From assembly GCA_051294375.1 (NCBI GenBank), contig CM119264.1, forward strand, positions 9,360,764-9,424,763: a stretch of DNA of 64,000 nt, read 5' to 3'. Below the pieces are notes generated by a model. That model did no database searches and had not been told where the DNA came from. It saw nothing but the letters and a program-made list of their open reading frames with translations. This document shows, one piece after another, positions 1 through 11,476 of the stretch (position 1 is the first letter of the stretch; each line of letters starts with the position of its first letter). Made by a program: the position numbers and the translations under genes. The DNA comes from Paraspadella gotoi (lineage: Eukaryota; Chaetognatha).

Positions 1-149
1 AGCTTATAAATGGCCTAGTAAATAAAACCCTCGGAAGTTATTTTTTTTTAATGACTAATTCTCTCGCTTCGGAAGACTTTTCAATAATTGTAACGTCGAA
101 TCGGATTGACAAATTTTAAGATTTAATCGACGACGTGGAACGCTCACTA

Positions 150-300
150 CTCTCCCAGCCAAGGGATCGAACCCTCGACCTTTTTCTTTCCACGAAATCG
201 TCTTCGACAGAAGCGCGAGTGGGGATTACGCGAGCGGAACAAATGACCCTCGCCGACTTTCCAAGGCGGAAGAACCATTGCCCCACATTTCGGATGGGAG
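150..300 (-). repeat. Possible tRNA-derived SINE-like fragment
   Basis: On the minus strand, positions 164-174 read GGGTTCGATCC, a very good match to the RNA polymerase III B box. About 110 bases upstream is a weak A-box-like GGGGCAATGGTT. The spacing is longer than in a tRNA and no cloverleaf forms, so this is a decayed SINE or a chance B box. The same element is kept in the right copy. Confidence 0.3.
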
Positions 301-322
301 AGACGCGTGGTCTTTGTCCTTT

Positions 323-480
323 TCGTCTTCGTCGTCGTCGTCGTCGTCGTCGCCGCCGGTTTCGTCGGCATCGTCTTTTTTTTTTCTGTTGATGAAGTTG
401 AATTAATTGAAATTCCATCACAAAGGGAACATGGATACAGAAATATAGAATTGGAGAGACAAAAATAGAGATCTCGATAT

Positions 481-512
<32 letters not shown>
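323..512. repeat. Two (CGT)n tracts
   Basis: Tracts of the CpG-bearing trinucleotide CGT run at about 323-358 and 481-512. Both recur, with different lengths, in the right copy. On the minus strand they make arginine- or threonine-rich frames that look like ORFs but are repeat artefacts. Confidence 0.85.
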
Positions 513-515
513 CTT

Positions 516-2047
516 TGGTCGTTGACATTCCCTGTCAGTTTTGACGTCCAACTGCTGGTGAAGACACGTGTTCAAGATTGAGGTCGGAAAATGGCCCCGA
601 TAGTTGGGCGGGGTGACCGAGTTGCTGGAAAGGGAAAAGCTATTGAGCAGATTTGGGCGCAGGGGTGAGGTGGACAAATGTGGCGGTTGGTATCGATAGA
701 GGGTGAGTCGTAGAGCGAGAGAGCTGGGCGTTTTGGAGGTCACAACAGAATACTTAACAAGTGAATTGGTTTTAAAATCATTCCTTCTAACGAATATGAC
801 ATGGTTAAAAGTTTGGGAATTTTTTCGATTGCTCTACTAAAGAATTTGAAAGGCCAGCCTATTTGTTCTCTCTGTGAGTGAAAGTTTAAAGCATTTACTT
901 TGTATAGTTTCACCGTACTAGAGTTCTACAGCACAAAAAATTGTATTTTGCTTGGTTGCCACTTGGCATCAGTGCCGCGCAGAAATTCGCCGCATTCCGT
1001 CATTAGCTATGCCCTCTTCCTTTCAAAAACTCGATTCAAGGACACGAATGAAATTAATCTCCGACGATTATTTTTTTCTTCTTTTTTTCCTTTTTGAAGG
1101 AGGGGATTTGAGAGCAAAATTTGGTCTGAAAATAAAAATTACAAATACTGTCTTCCCAACTTACTAGTATTTTTATAATCTCCTGACTAATCTAGAAAAC
1201 ATTTTTGATCACAGCCGTTGAATGAAACTCTTCCACTCCAGGCGTTTGAATTAACATGTCATCTCCAACCGATAAACCGTTGCAACCTCAACAAAGTGTC
1301 ACGCCGCAGTTAAAATTCCACCTAAACATCTCACCCTCCCCCCTCGAAACTCAATAATTCAGTCTTCATGTTTTGGGGGTGGAGTTTCGCTCTTTTCGGT
1401 AAACACACATTCGTTTGCATAAATGAATTCGTATTTTTGCCCAAGAAAAGAAAACCGCTGTGCCGAAGCGAAGAAAAATTTAGTGGAGGAAAATAAAGAA
1501 GAAAATAAAGAAGAAAAAAAAAGTTGAAGAATTAAAATGAAATTTAAAAAGAATCGGGGGAAATATTAACTTTATCGCGGAGAAGTGAATATGAAATCAA
1601 TCATCCAACCCATTACGTGATTTGGAAAAAATATGTCGCGGAAAAGTATAAATTTAAAGGTTGCAGTGGAAAGATAGAACAAAAAGAATAAATATGAAAC
1701 ATAAAATTTTATGAAATAATAATTCTGCGTCATAACACTGTATTTATTATTATTCTTAAAAAAAAGTAGAATATTAACTCTCCCCTTTTCACATTTTCCT
1801 ATTATCTCTGGAAAGTGAAAAGCTGCGAGAGAAAACATGATCACAAAATGAGTCCCTCGCGCCTCCTCAATTTTGGGGGAAAAGGGTACGCAATAAAAGA
1901 GGACACTCATTGCCTCTTCACTTCTTTATTGCTTCCTTTCTTTAGTTTCATTCTCTTTCTCTCCTCAATCATTTCATGACTCGCTCGCATTTTTTTCTCC
2001 TTCGTCAAAGAGAAAAAATTAAAAACTGGACGATTTTTCGGACGCCA

Positions 2048-2050
<3 letters not shown>
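516..2050. other. No gene seen; duplicated non-coding spacer
   Basis: AT-rich sequence with scattered poly-T and poly-A. A donor-like GTGAGT near 701 follows a short open frame, but the right copy carries an indel in it, so I do not call an exon. Confidence 0.6.

Positions 2051-2078
<28 letters not shown>
2051..2078. repeat. (CT)n microsatellite running into a gap
   Basis: Pure CT repeat that ends at the N-gap. The right copy has the corresponding CT-rich stretch resolved at 9524-9610. Confidence 0.9.
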
Positions 2079-2276
2079 NNNNNNNNNNNNNNNNNNNNNN
2101 NNNNNNNNNNNNNNNNNNNNNNNNNNNNNNNNNNNNNNNNNNNNNNNNNNNNNNNNNNNNNNNNNNNNNNNNNNNNNNNNNNNNNNNNNNNNNNNNNNNN
2201 NNNNNNNNNNNNNNNNNNNNNNNNNNNNNNNNNNNNNNNNNNNNNNNNNNNNNNNNNNNNNNNNNNNNNNNNNNNN
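2079..2276. other. Assembly gap (198 N)
   Basis: Unresolved bases. The equivalent interval of the right copy (about 9530-9675) is resolved and shows a CT-rich tract followed by about 65 bases of unique sequence. Confidence 1.
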
Positions 2277-2388
2277 AAAAATAATTTGTATCATAAAGAA
2301 TTCAAAACGATGAACGACTTCATCTTCGCTGACAAAGAATCCTGTCTTCCAGGCCATTCGAGTTTGCCGACGACATTGGATTGGCTCT

Positions 2389-2462
2389 GTCTCTCTCTCT
2401 CTCTCATCTCCTCTCTCTCTCTCTCTCTCGTCTCTCTCTCTCTCTCTCGTCTCTGCTCTCAT
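2389..2462. repeat. (CT)n microsatellite, interrupted
   Basis: CT repeat with a few breaks. It aligns with the longer, purer tract at 9796-9876. Confidence 0.9.
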
Positions 2463-2835
2463 GCTCCTCTCTCCTTCATAATTTCCTTCCACCAATTCCC
2501 CAGTCCCAGCGATCCCGTTGCTTCTCTAAATTCCCTCATCTTTTCTTTGCGCTCAAGCGCTTCTTGCCTCTTTCCACATCGTATTCTTCTTCTTGATCTG
2601 GGGATTAGTTTCTCTCTCACGCCGCAACTGGCGCTCTTTTCAAAATCCAAGTCGTCGACCTCTTCTTTCGACCCTTTCACCGTCGGTGACGCCATTCGCT
2701 TCGACGCCGACGCCAAAACCAGGAACGACGCGCGGATTCGATGGCGCCAAGTAAATATAAGTCATTGACAGGCGGCGGTTTCATCCGGGGAAAGAGTTTT
2801 CGAGTTGGAGATCAGTACCCTCTTTGAGGACTTGT
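2463..2835. other. Duplicated non-coding segment
   Basis: Moderate-GC sequence that is open in one + frame ending at a weak donor-like site near 2752. Two single-base indels in the right copy shift that frame, so coding is not supported. Confidence 0.5.
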
Positions 2836-3008
2836 GATTCTCTCTCTCTCTATCTCTCTCTCTCTCTCTCTCGCTCTCTCTCTCTCTCTCACTCTCTCTC
2901 GCTCTCTCCCTCTCTCTCTCTCTTTCTCTTTCTCTCTCTTAAATATTTCGATGCTTTTACTTTTAAGTTTTCTCGGAGTTGTTTTTCTTGGCTTCTTCAT
3001 TCCCATTA

Positions 3009-3102
<94 letters not shown>

Positions 3103-3178
3103 TAAATATTTCGATGCTTTTACTTTTAAGTTTTCTCGGAGTTGTTTTTCTTGGCTTCTTCATTCCCATTAATTTCTC

Positions 3179-3221
<43 letters not shown>

Positions 3222-3326
3222 ATCTCTCTCTCTCCTTTCTCTCTTCCCTCTCTCTAAATATTCGATGCTTTTACTTTTAAGTTTTTCTCGGAGTTGTTTT
3301 CTTGGCTTCTTCATTCCCATTAATAT

Positions 3327-3387
<61 letters not shown>

Positions 3388-3420
3388 TTCTCTCTTTTTA
3401 TCGTGCTTTTACTTTTAGTT
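2836..3420. repeat. Compound array: CT tracts alternating with a ~68-bp unit
   Basis: Three near-identical units of about 68 bases (2943-3009, 3105-3171, 3258-3324), each running from TTCGATGCTTTTACTTTTAA to CTTCATTCCCATTAAT, are separated by long CT tracts. A fourth, truncated unit lies near 3396-3420. The array is a higher-order repeat of period roughly 155-160 bases and is repeated in the right copy. Confidence 0.9.
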
Positions 3421-3799
3421 TCTCTTGTTTTCTGGCTCTCTCCAGTAAATCTCTTTTTTCTCCTCTTCTCTTCTTTTCATTCTCGTCCTCCTCCTCTCTC
3501 CTTCCATATTCGACCCTTTTTTCCCGTCGCCATTTAATATTTAATCTAAGACGACTCAACTCTCAACTTCTCTTGCTCTTCTGCTCTCCCCTTTTCCTTT
3601 CTTTCTTCTTCTCTCCGCCTTTAGTCTAGCGATTACATTTCTTTCACTCCTTTCTCGCTCTCCCTTCTCTCAACTTTACCTCACTCTCCCTCATTCCTTA
3701 CCTCGCCAAAAAAAGAGAAGAAAAAAGTTGAGGATATATGTTCTTCTCTTTCGCGAGAAAAAGTGAGGAAAAGCGGGAAATTTCTCGACGGAGAAAGAG

Positions 3800-3845
3800 A
3801 GACGACGACGATTACGACGACGATTACGACGACGATTACGACGCC
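3800..3845. repeat. 12-bp tandem repeat GACGACGATTAC
   Basis: Three tandem copies of GACGACGATTAC plus a partial one, grown from the ACG trinucleotide. A shortened version is at 11097-11140. Confidence 0.85.
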
Positions 3846-4070
3846 GCCTCCGGTGACGCGAGCGACGGAAAAGTGGAAAAGGATCAGAGACGTAATAAAA
3901 ATGTTTTTGGAGGGAAACGAAAAAAAAAGGAAAAGGGGTGAAAAAAGAGAAGAAAATTGTGAGAAAAAAGATAAGTATGAAAATTACCCTGGTTAGTTTT
4001 CGGTGAGAAAGGAGGGGTCGAGGAAGAGAAGGAGAGATACGGGATAATTATAAGAGAGACGAGAGAGACG

Positions 4071-4072
<2 letters not shown>

Positions 4073-4115
<43 letters not shown>
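4073..4115. repeat. (GA)n microsatellite
   Basis: GA repeat just beyond the right end of the duplicated block. The duplication breakpoint lies in the GA-rich sequence beside it. Confidence 0.9.
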
Positions 4116-4134
4116 AATAAACACTCTATAGGAA

Positions 4135-4152
4135 ATCAGGTTGAAACCTGAT
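4135..4152. repeat. Short perfect inverted repeat
   Basis: ATCAGGTT and AACCTGAT are perfect reverse complements separated by GA. No function is evident. Confidence 0.7.
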
Positions 4153-5240
4153 ATCATTTTTTAAGGTGATACCTGAACTTACTATGAACTTAAATTTATT
4201 TGTGTGTGGGTGAGAAGCATGTGATAGCTGGAAATAGTTTCGATGGAATCGTCGGCAGTGGAAATGAGTTTAAAGTGGAAAAAACAAAAATTACGCTTAA
4301 AAAATTTATTTTGGTTTGTTTTTCCTTTTATACAAATTTAATGCTGTTGCACAACAAATACTACAATTATAAATCACTAACCCATGACTACCACAAACTA
4401 CTACAACTCCCATAACCACCATAAAAACCATTTCCCATTCAGAATTAAAATAACTAAAACACAAAAAAACATTATAAAAATAGTGGCCGTGTTGATTTAA
4501 TGAAGAATTTCAAGATTAGTGGATAACTTATTATCTGATTCGCTGGCTTGCGCTTAAAATTGTCGTTTGGAGATCCGGCATGTTTGTAAAACTTGTTATC
4601 TTTTAATCCTAAGTTATTCCAATGGAAGAAAAATATCATAATATTTAAACGATAGAAGATCACTAAAGCTGCGGCACGAAGAAAGGACGAAGAGACGACG
4701 ACGACGACGACTACGCGACGACCCGGACGACCGACGACAAAAGATGACGTGCAACGCCATTAAACGGTTATGACATTCGCTCTTTCTCAATCGTCCTTCC
4801 TTTAAATGATTCGGCCGCACTTTTCGCCCATTGAAGCCCATCCGTCTGCTATTTCTGTTTTCATCCCTAGAGATGGCGTTGGATTGAGAAGGACGGGGGG
4901 TTCTTCTCGGGGTGGGGGGGGGCGCGGTTTGATTCTCTGGATTCCTGGTTGAGAATCCACCTGAGGCACGGTGCATTTGATGCGGCAGCGAAGGAATTTC
5001 TTTAATGTCATATTTGTGTCACATTAAACTTAAGTTCGAAATTGGAAAGGACAGTTAAAACTCTCAAGATTTAAAAAAAATATTTGACCGTTAGCGTAAT
5101 TGTTCTGTAGAATTTGATGAGGTTTAAAACGACGACTGGTTCCATCATCAAATAAATCGTATTCCAACTAAACTTTAAGCTATTAACTTTGAAGAGAGAA
5201 GCAAATAAACAAAAACAAAACAGGCTCCAGGACAGTATTG
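4153..5240. other. Unique spacer; no gene seen
   Basis: Mixed AT-rich sequence with an interrupted ACG tract at about 4689-4735. Minus-strand frames over it are arginine-rich and repeat-driven. Confidence 0.6.
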
Positions 5241-5262
5241 AGAAAGAGAGAGAGAGGAGGGA

Positions 5263-5354
<92 letters not shown>
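5241..5354. repeat. (GA)n microsatellite, ~110 bp
   Basis: Long GA tract with two short interruptions. Confidence 0.95.
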
Positions 5355-5355
<1 letters not shown>

Positions 5356-6908
5356 TTGATTTAGATACAAAGGGTTTTTTTCAAATTTTTTTTTTAAAAA
5401 ACTTGAATCAGTTTTATTATTCGTCGATGTTCTTTATCTTTCTATTTCATTTCAATTATCATGCCGACGCCATTTTTGCTTTTGCGTCGCCGCTTCCGTT
5501 TCCTGATTTGCGCCACGGATGAAAAGTTTTAGAAAAACCTGAAGCATTGACGCAACTTTAAGATTTAAAGTCTCCACGCGTTTTATAATTTGTTTATCTT
5601 TTATGAGACATGAGTGTGTCGGTTTTGGGCTGACGTTCTTATTGTTACGGGTATTGAAATTCTGATATTTCTCGATACATTCAAATCGTTACCAGTATTT
5701 TCCGTGACATAAAATCACGGAGGACTTAAATGTACTTTACATTTTTAGTTTATTCATTAATAAACAAATGATGTCACCTTGAAAAAAAAAATTTAAAAAT
5801 TTTTAGCCAATCAAACCCATTATGCCCATACTGTCAACGTTTTTCTAGCCATTAAAAGACGGAACTTCAACACCAATCAGCGTTTATTCGCTACAAATGT
5901 CTTTTTTACCGCCAATCAGCGCTTCACACACGATAATAATCCGCCTCGCGATGCCATCAGCGATTTGTTCTCGCCATCGGACGCCGGCTCCTCGCGGCGT
6001 GTTCTCTAGCGGCGTTCTTCCTACCGGCGTCGTTCGGAACAAATTATTTCGGTAACTGGTTTTAATCCCCCAAAATTCCTGGGTTTTTGCTTCCTCCTCG
6101 GCTTTAAATTTTTCGTCCGGTCGATTTACAGGGATTTTTATTTTCGTTTCCTGGGGGCGGGTGGGGCGGATGGGATCTGGCGGGCGTGGGCAAGGGTGTG
6201 ATCCTTATGGATGAAGGGAGATTGGACTGCATGGGGAGAGGGAGGTTTAGGATTGGTGGAAAGGGTAGTGAAGTCAGGGTAGACGGTCTCGAGCTTCACA
6301 GAATTTAATTTCTTCTCGTCGATGCGAGCGAATGTGAAGAGGGGGGGGCGTTCTTTTTGTTTTTTCGCATTTTTAGGAGTTTTTTTTAAAATTTTTAAGT
6401 TTTTAAGGGACCTTAAAAGAGTTTTTAACCAAGGCTGCAGCTCCAACCCGCCTCCACGTGTCCCTCCCCCCCCTCGCCACCTAAAAAAAAAAAACGTTTG
6501 AAAAGTCGTCGCCTGTCGAACCAAAATCCGAAGTCAGAAAACTCGCGGGGTGAATTTAACCGTCGGTGGAGTTTGGGGGGAAAAACTCGGGCGCGCTCTC
6601 AATTTTTTTTTTTTTTACTGTGTGGACTTTAATTAATATAAATTTGAGAAAAGAGAAACAAAAACAACGGATGGCAAATACGAATAAAAAATCTAAAAAA
6701 TAACGCACCCCTTTTTTCCTCTGATTAAAAAAAAAAATTTAAATAACCGGCGAAAAGACGAGGCGAATAAATTTTTCAGAGAAAAAAAAAATCTGATATT
6801 CGCGGTTTTGAATCGAGCGCTTTCGCGGGGTTCCTCCGCTCTCGCTTGAAATACGATCGTCAGTAGCTTTTTTATTATTTCTATATTCCGTGATTTGAAG
6901 ATAAATAT
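5355..6908. other. Unique spacer; no gene seen
   Basis: AT-rich sequence, with a somewhat GC-richer part at 5930-6560. A 128-codon minus-strand frame at 6138-6524 is low complexity (lysine- and proline-rich) and has no splice or start support. Confidence 0.55.
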
Positions 6909-6920
6909 TGAGAGAGAGGA

Positions 6921-6966
<46 letters not shown>

Positions 6967-6967
6967 C
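6909..6967. repeat. (GA)n microsatellite
   Basis: GA repeat of about 60 bases. Confidence 0.9.
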
Positions 6968-7506
6968 TCGTGTTTGAAAAAAATAAGGAAAAAATACCCA
7001 AAGCGAATCATAAATATTTCACAGCGGCGGTCTCGTGTTTTAATCAATGCCCAACCAGTCACAAGTTCGAACATCATCTTATAATCTGGCCAAAGCTGTC
7101 ACAGCAGATATAATTTTTCCAAAACACTTTTTTTAACTCATTTTCCACATTGCAGTATTAATATTCCACTTCATTTTCTAATAATTTAAATCTGTGAAAC
7201 ACGAATCTTGGAGAATTTATCGCGCCTTGGAAAAGCTTTCCATCTTTATTGTAAATGAAATTCAAGACGTCAATATCTCCATTCTCACAACGTCTCTCTT
7301 CGGGGTTATGTCTCGCCTTACGTTAGAGGCTCCCCAATAGCGTCGGTTAGTTTTTCTCCAACTCATGCTGAACTTTATTAATATATATATAATATAATTA
7401 AAACAAACAAAACAACTTAGATTCCGCAATGAAATATTTTTCCGAAAAATAAGAAAATAAAAAGGATTAACCGAGAGGGAAAAAGTGGCTGCCACACGCA
7501 ATAAAA
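6968..7506. other. Unique spacer before the right copy; no gene seen
   Basis: AT-rich sequence ending where homology to window position 1 begins. Confidence 0.6.
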
Positions 7507-7654
7507 GCTTATAAATGACCTAGTAAATAAAACCCTGGAAGTTATTTTTTTTTAATGACTAATTCTCTCGCTTCGGAAGACTTTTCAATATTGTAACGTC
7601 GAATCGGGATGACAAATTTTAAGATTTAATCGACGACGTGGAACGCTTCACTAC

Positions 7655-7805
7655 TTCCCAGCCAAGGGATCGAACCCTCGACCTTTTTCTTTCCACGAAA
7701 TCGTCTTCGACAGAAGCGCGAGTGGGGATTACGCGAGCGGAACAAATGACCCTCGCCGACTTTCCAAGGCGGAAGAACCATTGCCCCACATTTCGGATGG
7801 GAGAG
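7655..7805 (-). repeat. Possible tRNA-derived SINE-like fragment (right copy)
   Basis: The B-box-like GGGTTCGATCC is retained on the minus strand at about 7666-7676, as in the left copy. No tRNA fold is seen. Confidence 0.3.
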
Positions 7806-7830
7806 ACGCGTGTCTTTGTCCTTTTCGTTT

Positions 7831-7974
7831 CGTCGTCGTCGTCGTCGCCGCCGGTTTCGTCGGCATCGTCTTTTTTTTTTCTGTTGATGAAGTTGAATTA
7901 ATTGAAATTCCATCACAAAGGGAACATGGATACAGAATATAGAATTGGAGAGACAAAAATAGAGATCTCGATAT

Positions 7975-8006
<32 letters not shown>
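7831..8006. repeat. Two (CGT)n tracts (right copy)
   Basis: CGT tracts at about 7831-7853 and 7980-8006, shorter than their left-copy counterparts. Confidence 0.85.
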
Positions 8007-9523
8007 CTTTGGTCGTTGACATTCCCTGTCAGTTTTGACGTCCAACTGCTGGTGAAGACACGTGTTCAAGATTTGAGGTCGGAAAATGGCCCGATAGTTG
8101 GGCGGGGTGACGAGTTGCTGGAAAGGGAAAACTATTGAGCAGATTTGGGCGCAGGGGTGAGGTGGACAAATGTGGCGGTTGTATCGATAGAGGGTGAGTC
8201 GTAGAGCGAGAGAGCTGGGCGTTTTGTAGTCACAACAGAATACTTAACAAGTGAATTGGTTTTAAAATCATTCCTCTAACGAATTGACATGGTTAAAGTT
8301 TGGAATTTTTTCGATTGCTCTGACTAAAGAATTTGAAAGGCCAGCCTATTTGTTCTCCTGTGAGTGAAAGTTTAAAGCATTTACTTTGTATAGTTTCACC
8401 CGTACTAGAGTTCTACAGCACAAAAAATTGTATTTTTGCTTGGTTGCCACTTGGCATCAGTGCCGCGCAGAAATTCGCCCGCATTCCGTCATTACTATGC
8501 CCTCTTCCTTTCAAAACTCGATTCAAGACACGAATGAAATTATCTCGACGATTATTTTTTTCTTCTTTTTTTTCCTTTTTGAAGGAGGGGATTGAAGCAA
8601 AATTTGGTCTGAAAATAAAAATTACAATTACTGTCTTCCCAACTTTACTAGTATTTTTATAATCTTCCTGACTAATCTAGAAAACATTTTTGATCACAGC
8701 CGTTGAATGAAACTCTTCACTCCAGGCGTTTGAATTAACATGTCATCTCCAACCGATAAACCGTTGAACCTCAACAAAGTGTCACGCCGCAGTTAAAATT
8801 CCACTAAACATCTCACCTCCCCCTCGAAACTCAATAATCAGTCTTCATGTTTTGGGGGTGGAGTTTCGCTCTTTTCGGTAAACACACATCGTTTCCATAA
8901 ATGAATTCGTATTTTTGCCCAAGAAAAGAAAACCGCTGTGCCGAAGCGAAGATAAAAATTTAGTGGAGGAAAAAAAGAAGAAAATAAGAAGAAAAAAAAA
9001 GTTGAAGAATTAAATGAAATTTAAAAAGAATCGGGGGAAATATTAACTTTATTCGCGGAGAAGTGAATATGAAATCAATCATCAACCCATTACGTGATTT
9101 GGAAAAAATATTCGCGGAAAAGTATAAATTTAAAGGTTTGGTGGAAAGATAGAACAAAAAGAATAAATATGAAACATAAAATTTTATGAAATAATAATTC
9201 TGGCGTCATAACACTGTATTTATTATTATTCTTAAAAAAGGTAGAATATAACTTCTCCCCTTTTCACATTTTCCTATTATCTCTGGAAAGGGAAAGCTGC
9301 GAGAGGAAAACATGATCACAAAATGAGTCCCTCGCGCCTCCTCAATTTTTGGGGAAAAGGGTACCAATAAAAGAGGACACTCATTGCCTTTCACTTCTTT
9401 ATTGCTTCCTTTCTTTAGTTTCATTCTCTTTCTCTCCTCAATCATTTCATGCTCGCTCGCATTTTTTTTTCCCTTCGTCAAAGAGAAAAAATTAAAACTG
9501 GACGATTTTTCGGACGCCAACCC
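8007..9523. other. No gene seen; duplicated spacer
   Basis: Right-copy equivalent of 516-2050, with numerous single-base indels relative to it. Confidence 0.6.
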
Positions 9524-9610
9524 TCTCTCTCTCCTCTCTCTTCTCTCTCTCTCTCTCTCTCTCTTTCTTCCTCTCTTCTCTCTCTCTCTCTCTCTTCTTT
9601 TTCTCTCTCA
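9524..9610. repeat. CT-rich interrupted tract
   Basis: Imperfect CT repeat with TT and CC breaks. It corresponds to the tract entering the gap at 2079. Confidence 0.9.
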
Positions 9611-9792
9611 CTCTTTTTATCTTTTTCTCTTATATCATGCCACCTTGCCAGAATGGAATCTTTTAACTTTTATCGAAGCATCAAGAAAAATTAATTTGTA
9701 TCATAAAGAATTCCAAAACGATGAACGACTTCATCTTCGCTGACAAAAATCCTGTCTTCCAGGCCATTCGAGTTTCCGACGACATGGATTGG

Positions 9793-9795
<3 letters not shown>

Positions 9796-9876
<81 letters not shown>
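9796..9876. repeat. (CT)n microsatellite
   Basis: Nearly pure CT repeat, equivalent to 2389-2462. Confidence 0.95.
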
Positions 9877-9878
<2 letters not shown>

Positions 9879-10225
9879 TCATAATTTCCTTCCACCAATC
9901 CCCATCCCAGCGATCCGTTGCTTCTCTAAATTCCTCATCTTTTCTTTCCTCACTTCTTCCTCTTTCCACATCGTATTCTTCTTCTTGATCTGGGATTAGT
10001 TTCTCTCTCACGCCGCAACTGCGCTCTTTTCAAAATCCAAGTCGTCGACCTCTTCTTTCGACCCTTTCACCGTCGTGACGCCATTCGCTTCGACGCCGAC
10101 GCCAAAACCAGGAACGACGCGCGGATTCGATGGCGCCAAGTAATATAAGTCATTGACAGGCGGCGGTTTCATCCGGGGAAAGAGTTTTCGAGTTGGAGAT
10201 CAGTACCCTCTTTGAGGACTTGTGA

Positions 10226-10394
10226 TTCTCTCTCTCTCTATCTCTCTCTCTCTTCTCTCTCGCTCTCTCTCTCTCTCTCACTTCTCTCTCCTCTCTCCCT
10301 CTCTCTCTCTCTTTCTCTTTCTCTCTTTAAATATTCGATGCTTTTACTTTTAAGTTTTCTCGAGTTGTTTTTCTTGGCTTCTTCATTCCCATTA

Positions 10395-10488
<94 letters not shown>

Positions 10489-10717
10489 TAAAATTTCGAT
10501 GCTTTTACTTTTAAGTTTTCTCGAGTTGTTTTTCTTGGCTTCTTCATTCCCATTAATTTCTCTCTCTCTCTCCTCTCTCTCTTCTCTCTCTTCTCTCTCT
10601 CTCATCTCTCTCTCTCCTTTCTCCTCCTCTCCCTCTTCTAAATATTCGATGCTTTTACTTTTAAAGTTTTTTCTCGGAGTTGTTTTCTTGGCTTCTTCAT
10701 TCCCATTAATATTCTCG

Positions 10718-10799
<82 letters not shown>
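10226..10799. repeat. Compound CT / 68-bp unit array (right copy)
   Basis: Three copies of the same ~68-base unit (about 10330-10395, 10491-10557, 10643-10710) between CT tracts. The last tract (about 10715-10799) is longer and purer than in the left copy. The truncated fourth unit of the left copy is missing. Confidence 0.9.
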
Positions 10800-10802
<3 letters not shown>

Positions 10803-11096
10803 TCCGACCCCCATTGTTTTTTCCCGTCGCCATTTAATATTTAATCTCAAGACGACTCAACTCTCAACTTCTCTGCTCTTCTTCTCCCCTTTTCCTTTCT
10901 TTCTTCTTTCGTCTCCGCCTTTAGTCTAGCGATTACATTTCTTTCACTCCTTTCTCGCTCTCCCTTCTCTCAACTTTACCTCACTCTCCCTCATTCCTAC
11001 CTCGCCAAAAAAAAGAGAAAGAAAGTTGAGGATATATGTTCTTCTCTTTCGCGAGAAAAAGTGAGGAAAGCGGGAAATTTCTCGACGGAGAAAGAG

Positions 11097-11140
11097 AGCG
11101 ACGACGATTACGACGACGATTACGACGACTTACGACGCGC
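11097..11140. repeat. Degenerate GACGACGATTAC repeat
   Basis: Right-copy version of 3800-3845, with fewer units and indels. Confidence 0.75.
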
Positions 11141-11344
11141 CTCCGGTGACGCGAGCGACGGGAAAAAAAGTGGAAAAAGGATCAGAGACGTAATAAAAAA
11201 TGTTTTTGGAGCAAAGAAAAAAGAAAGAAAAGGGGTGAAAAAAGAGAAGAAATTGTGAGAAAAAAAGATAAGTATGAAAATTACCCTGGTTAGTTTTCGT
11301 GAGAAAGGAGGGGTCGAGGAAGAGAGAAAAAAAGGAAGGAAAAG

Positions 11345-11476
11345 AAAGAGTGTGAGAGAGAAAGAGAAGAGAGAGAAGAGAGAAGAGAGAGAGAGAGGAG
11401 AGAGGAGAGAGGAGAGAGGAGAGAGAAGAGAGGAGAGAGAGAGANNNNNNNNNNNNNNNNNNNNNNNNNGAGAGAG
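11345..11476. repeat. GA-rich tract around a gap
   Basis: Imperfect GAGAGAA/GAGAGG repeat interrupted by the 25-base gap at 11445-11469. Confidence 0.9.
11445..11469. other. Assembly gap (25 N)
   Basis: Small unresolved gap inside a GA tract. Confidence 1.

Larger units (their letters stand above)
1..4033. repeat. Left copy of a ~4 kb near-identical duplication
   Basis: This block matches 7507-11326 almost base for base, from the first base of the window to a GA-rich end near 4033. Differences are chiefly single-base insertions or deletions, most often a base missing from the right copy, plus length changes in CT tracts. The copy may extend left of the window. It contains a tRNA-like fragment, CGT tracts, CT tracts, a three-unit compound array and one N-gap. 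I see no convincing gene. It may be a real segmental duplication or an uncollapsed haplotype. Confidence 0.9.
7507..11326. repeat. Right copy of the ~4 kb duplication
   Basis: Aligns to 1-4033 over its full length, about 7.3-7.5 kb downstream and in direct orientation. It is shorter because many single bases are missing and CT tracts differ in length, a pattern typical of lightly polished noisy long reads. Both ends are abrupt. The right end falls in GA-rich sequence near 11326. Confidence 0.9.

Noticed and set aside
147-743. 198-codon minus-strand ORF
   Set aside because: It starts at a non-ATG codon, runs through CGT tracts as arginine/threonine repeats, and is broken by indels in the near-identical right copy.
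2812-3537. Long Ser-Leu or Arg-Glu ORFs over CT/GA tracts, here and at every other CT/GA microsatellite
   Set aside because: Dinucleotide CT/GA repeats have no stop codons in any frame, so these ORFs reflect the repeat and not a gene.
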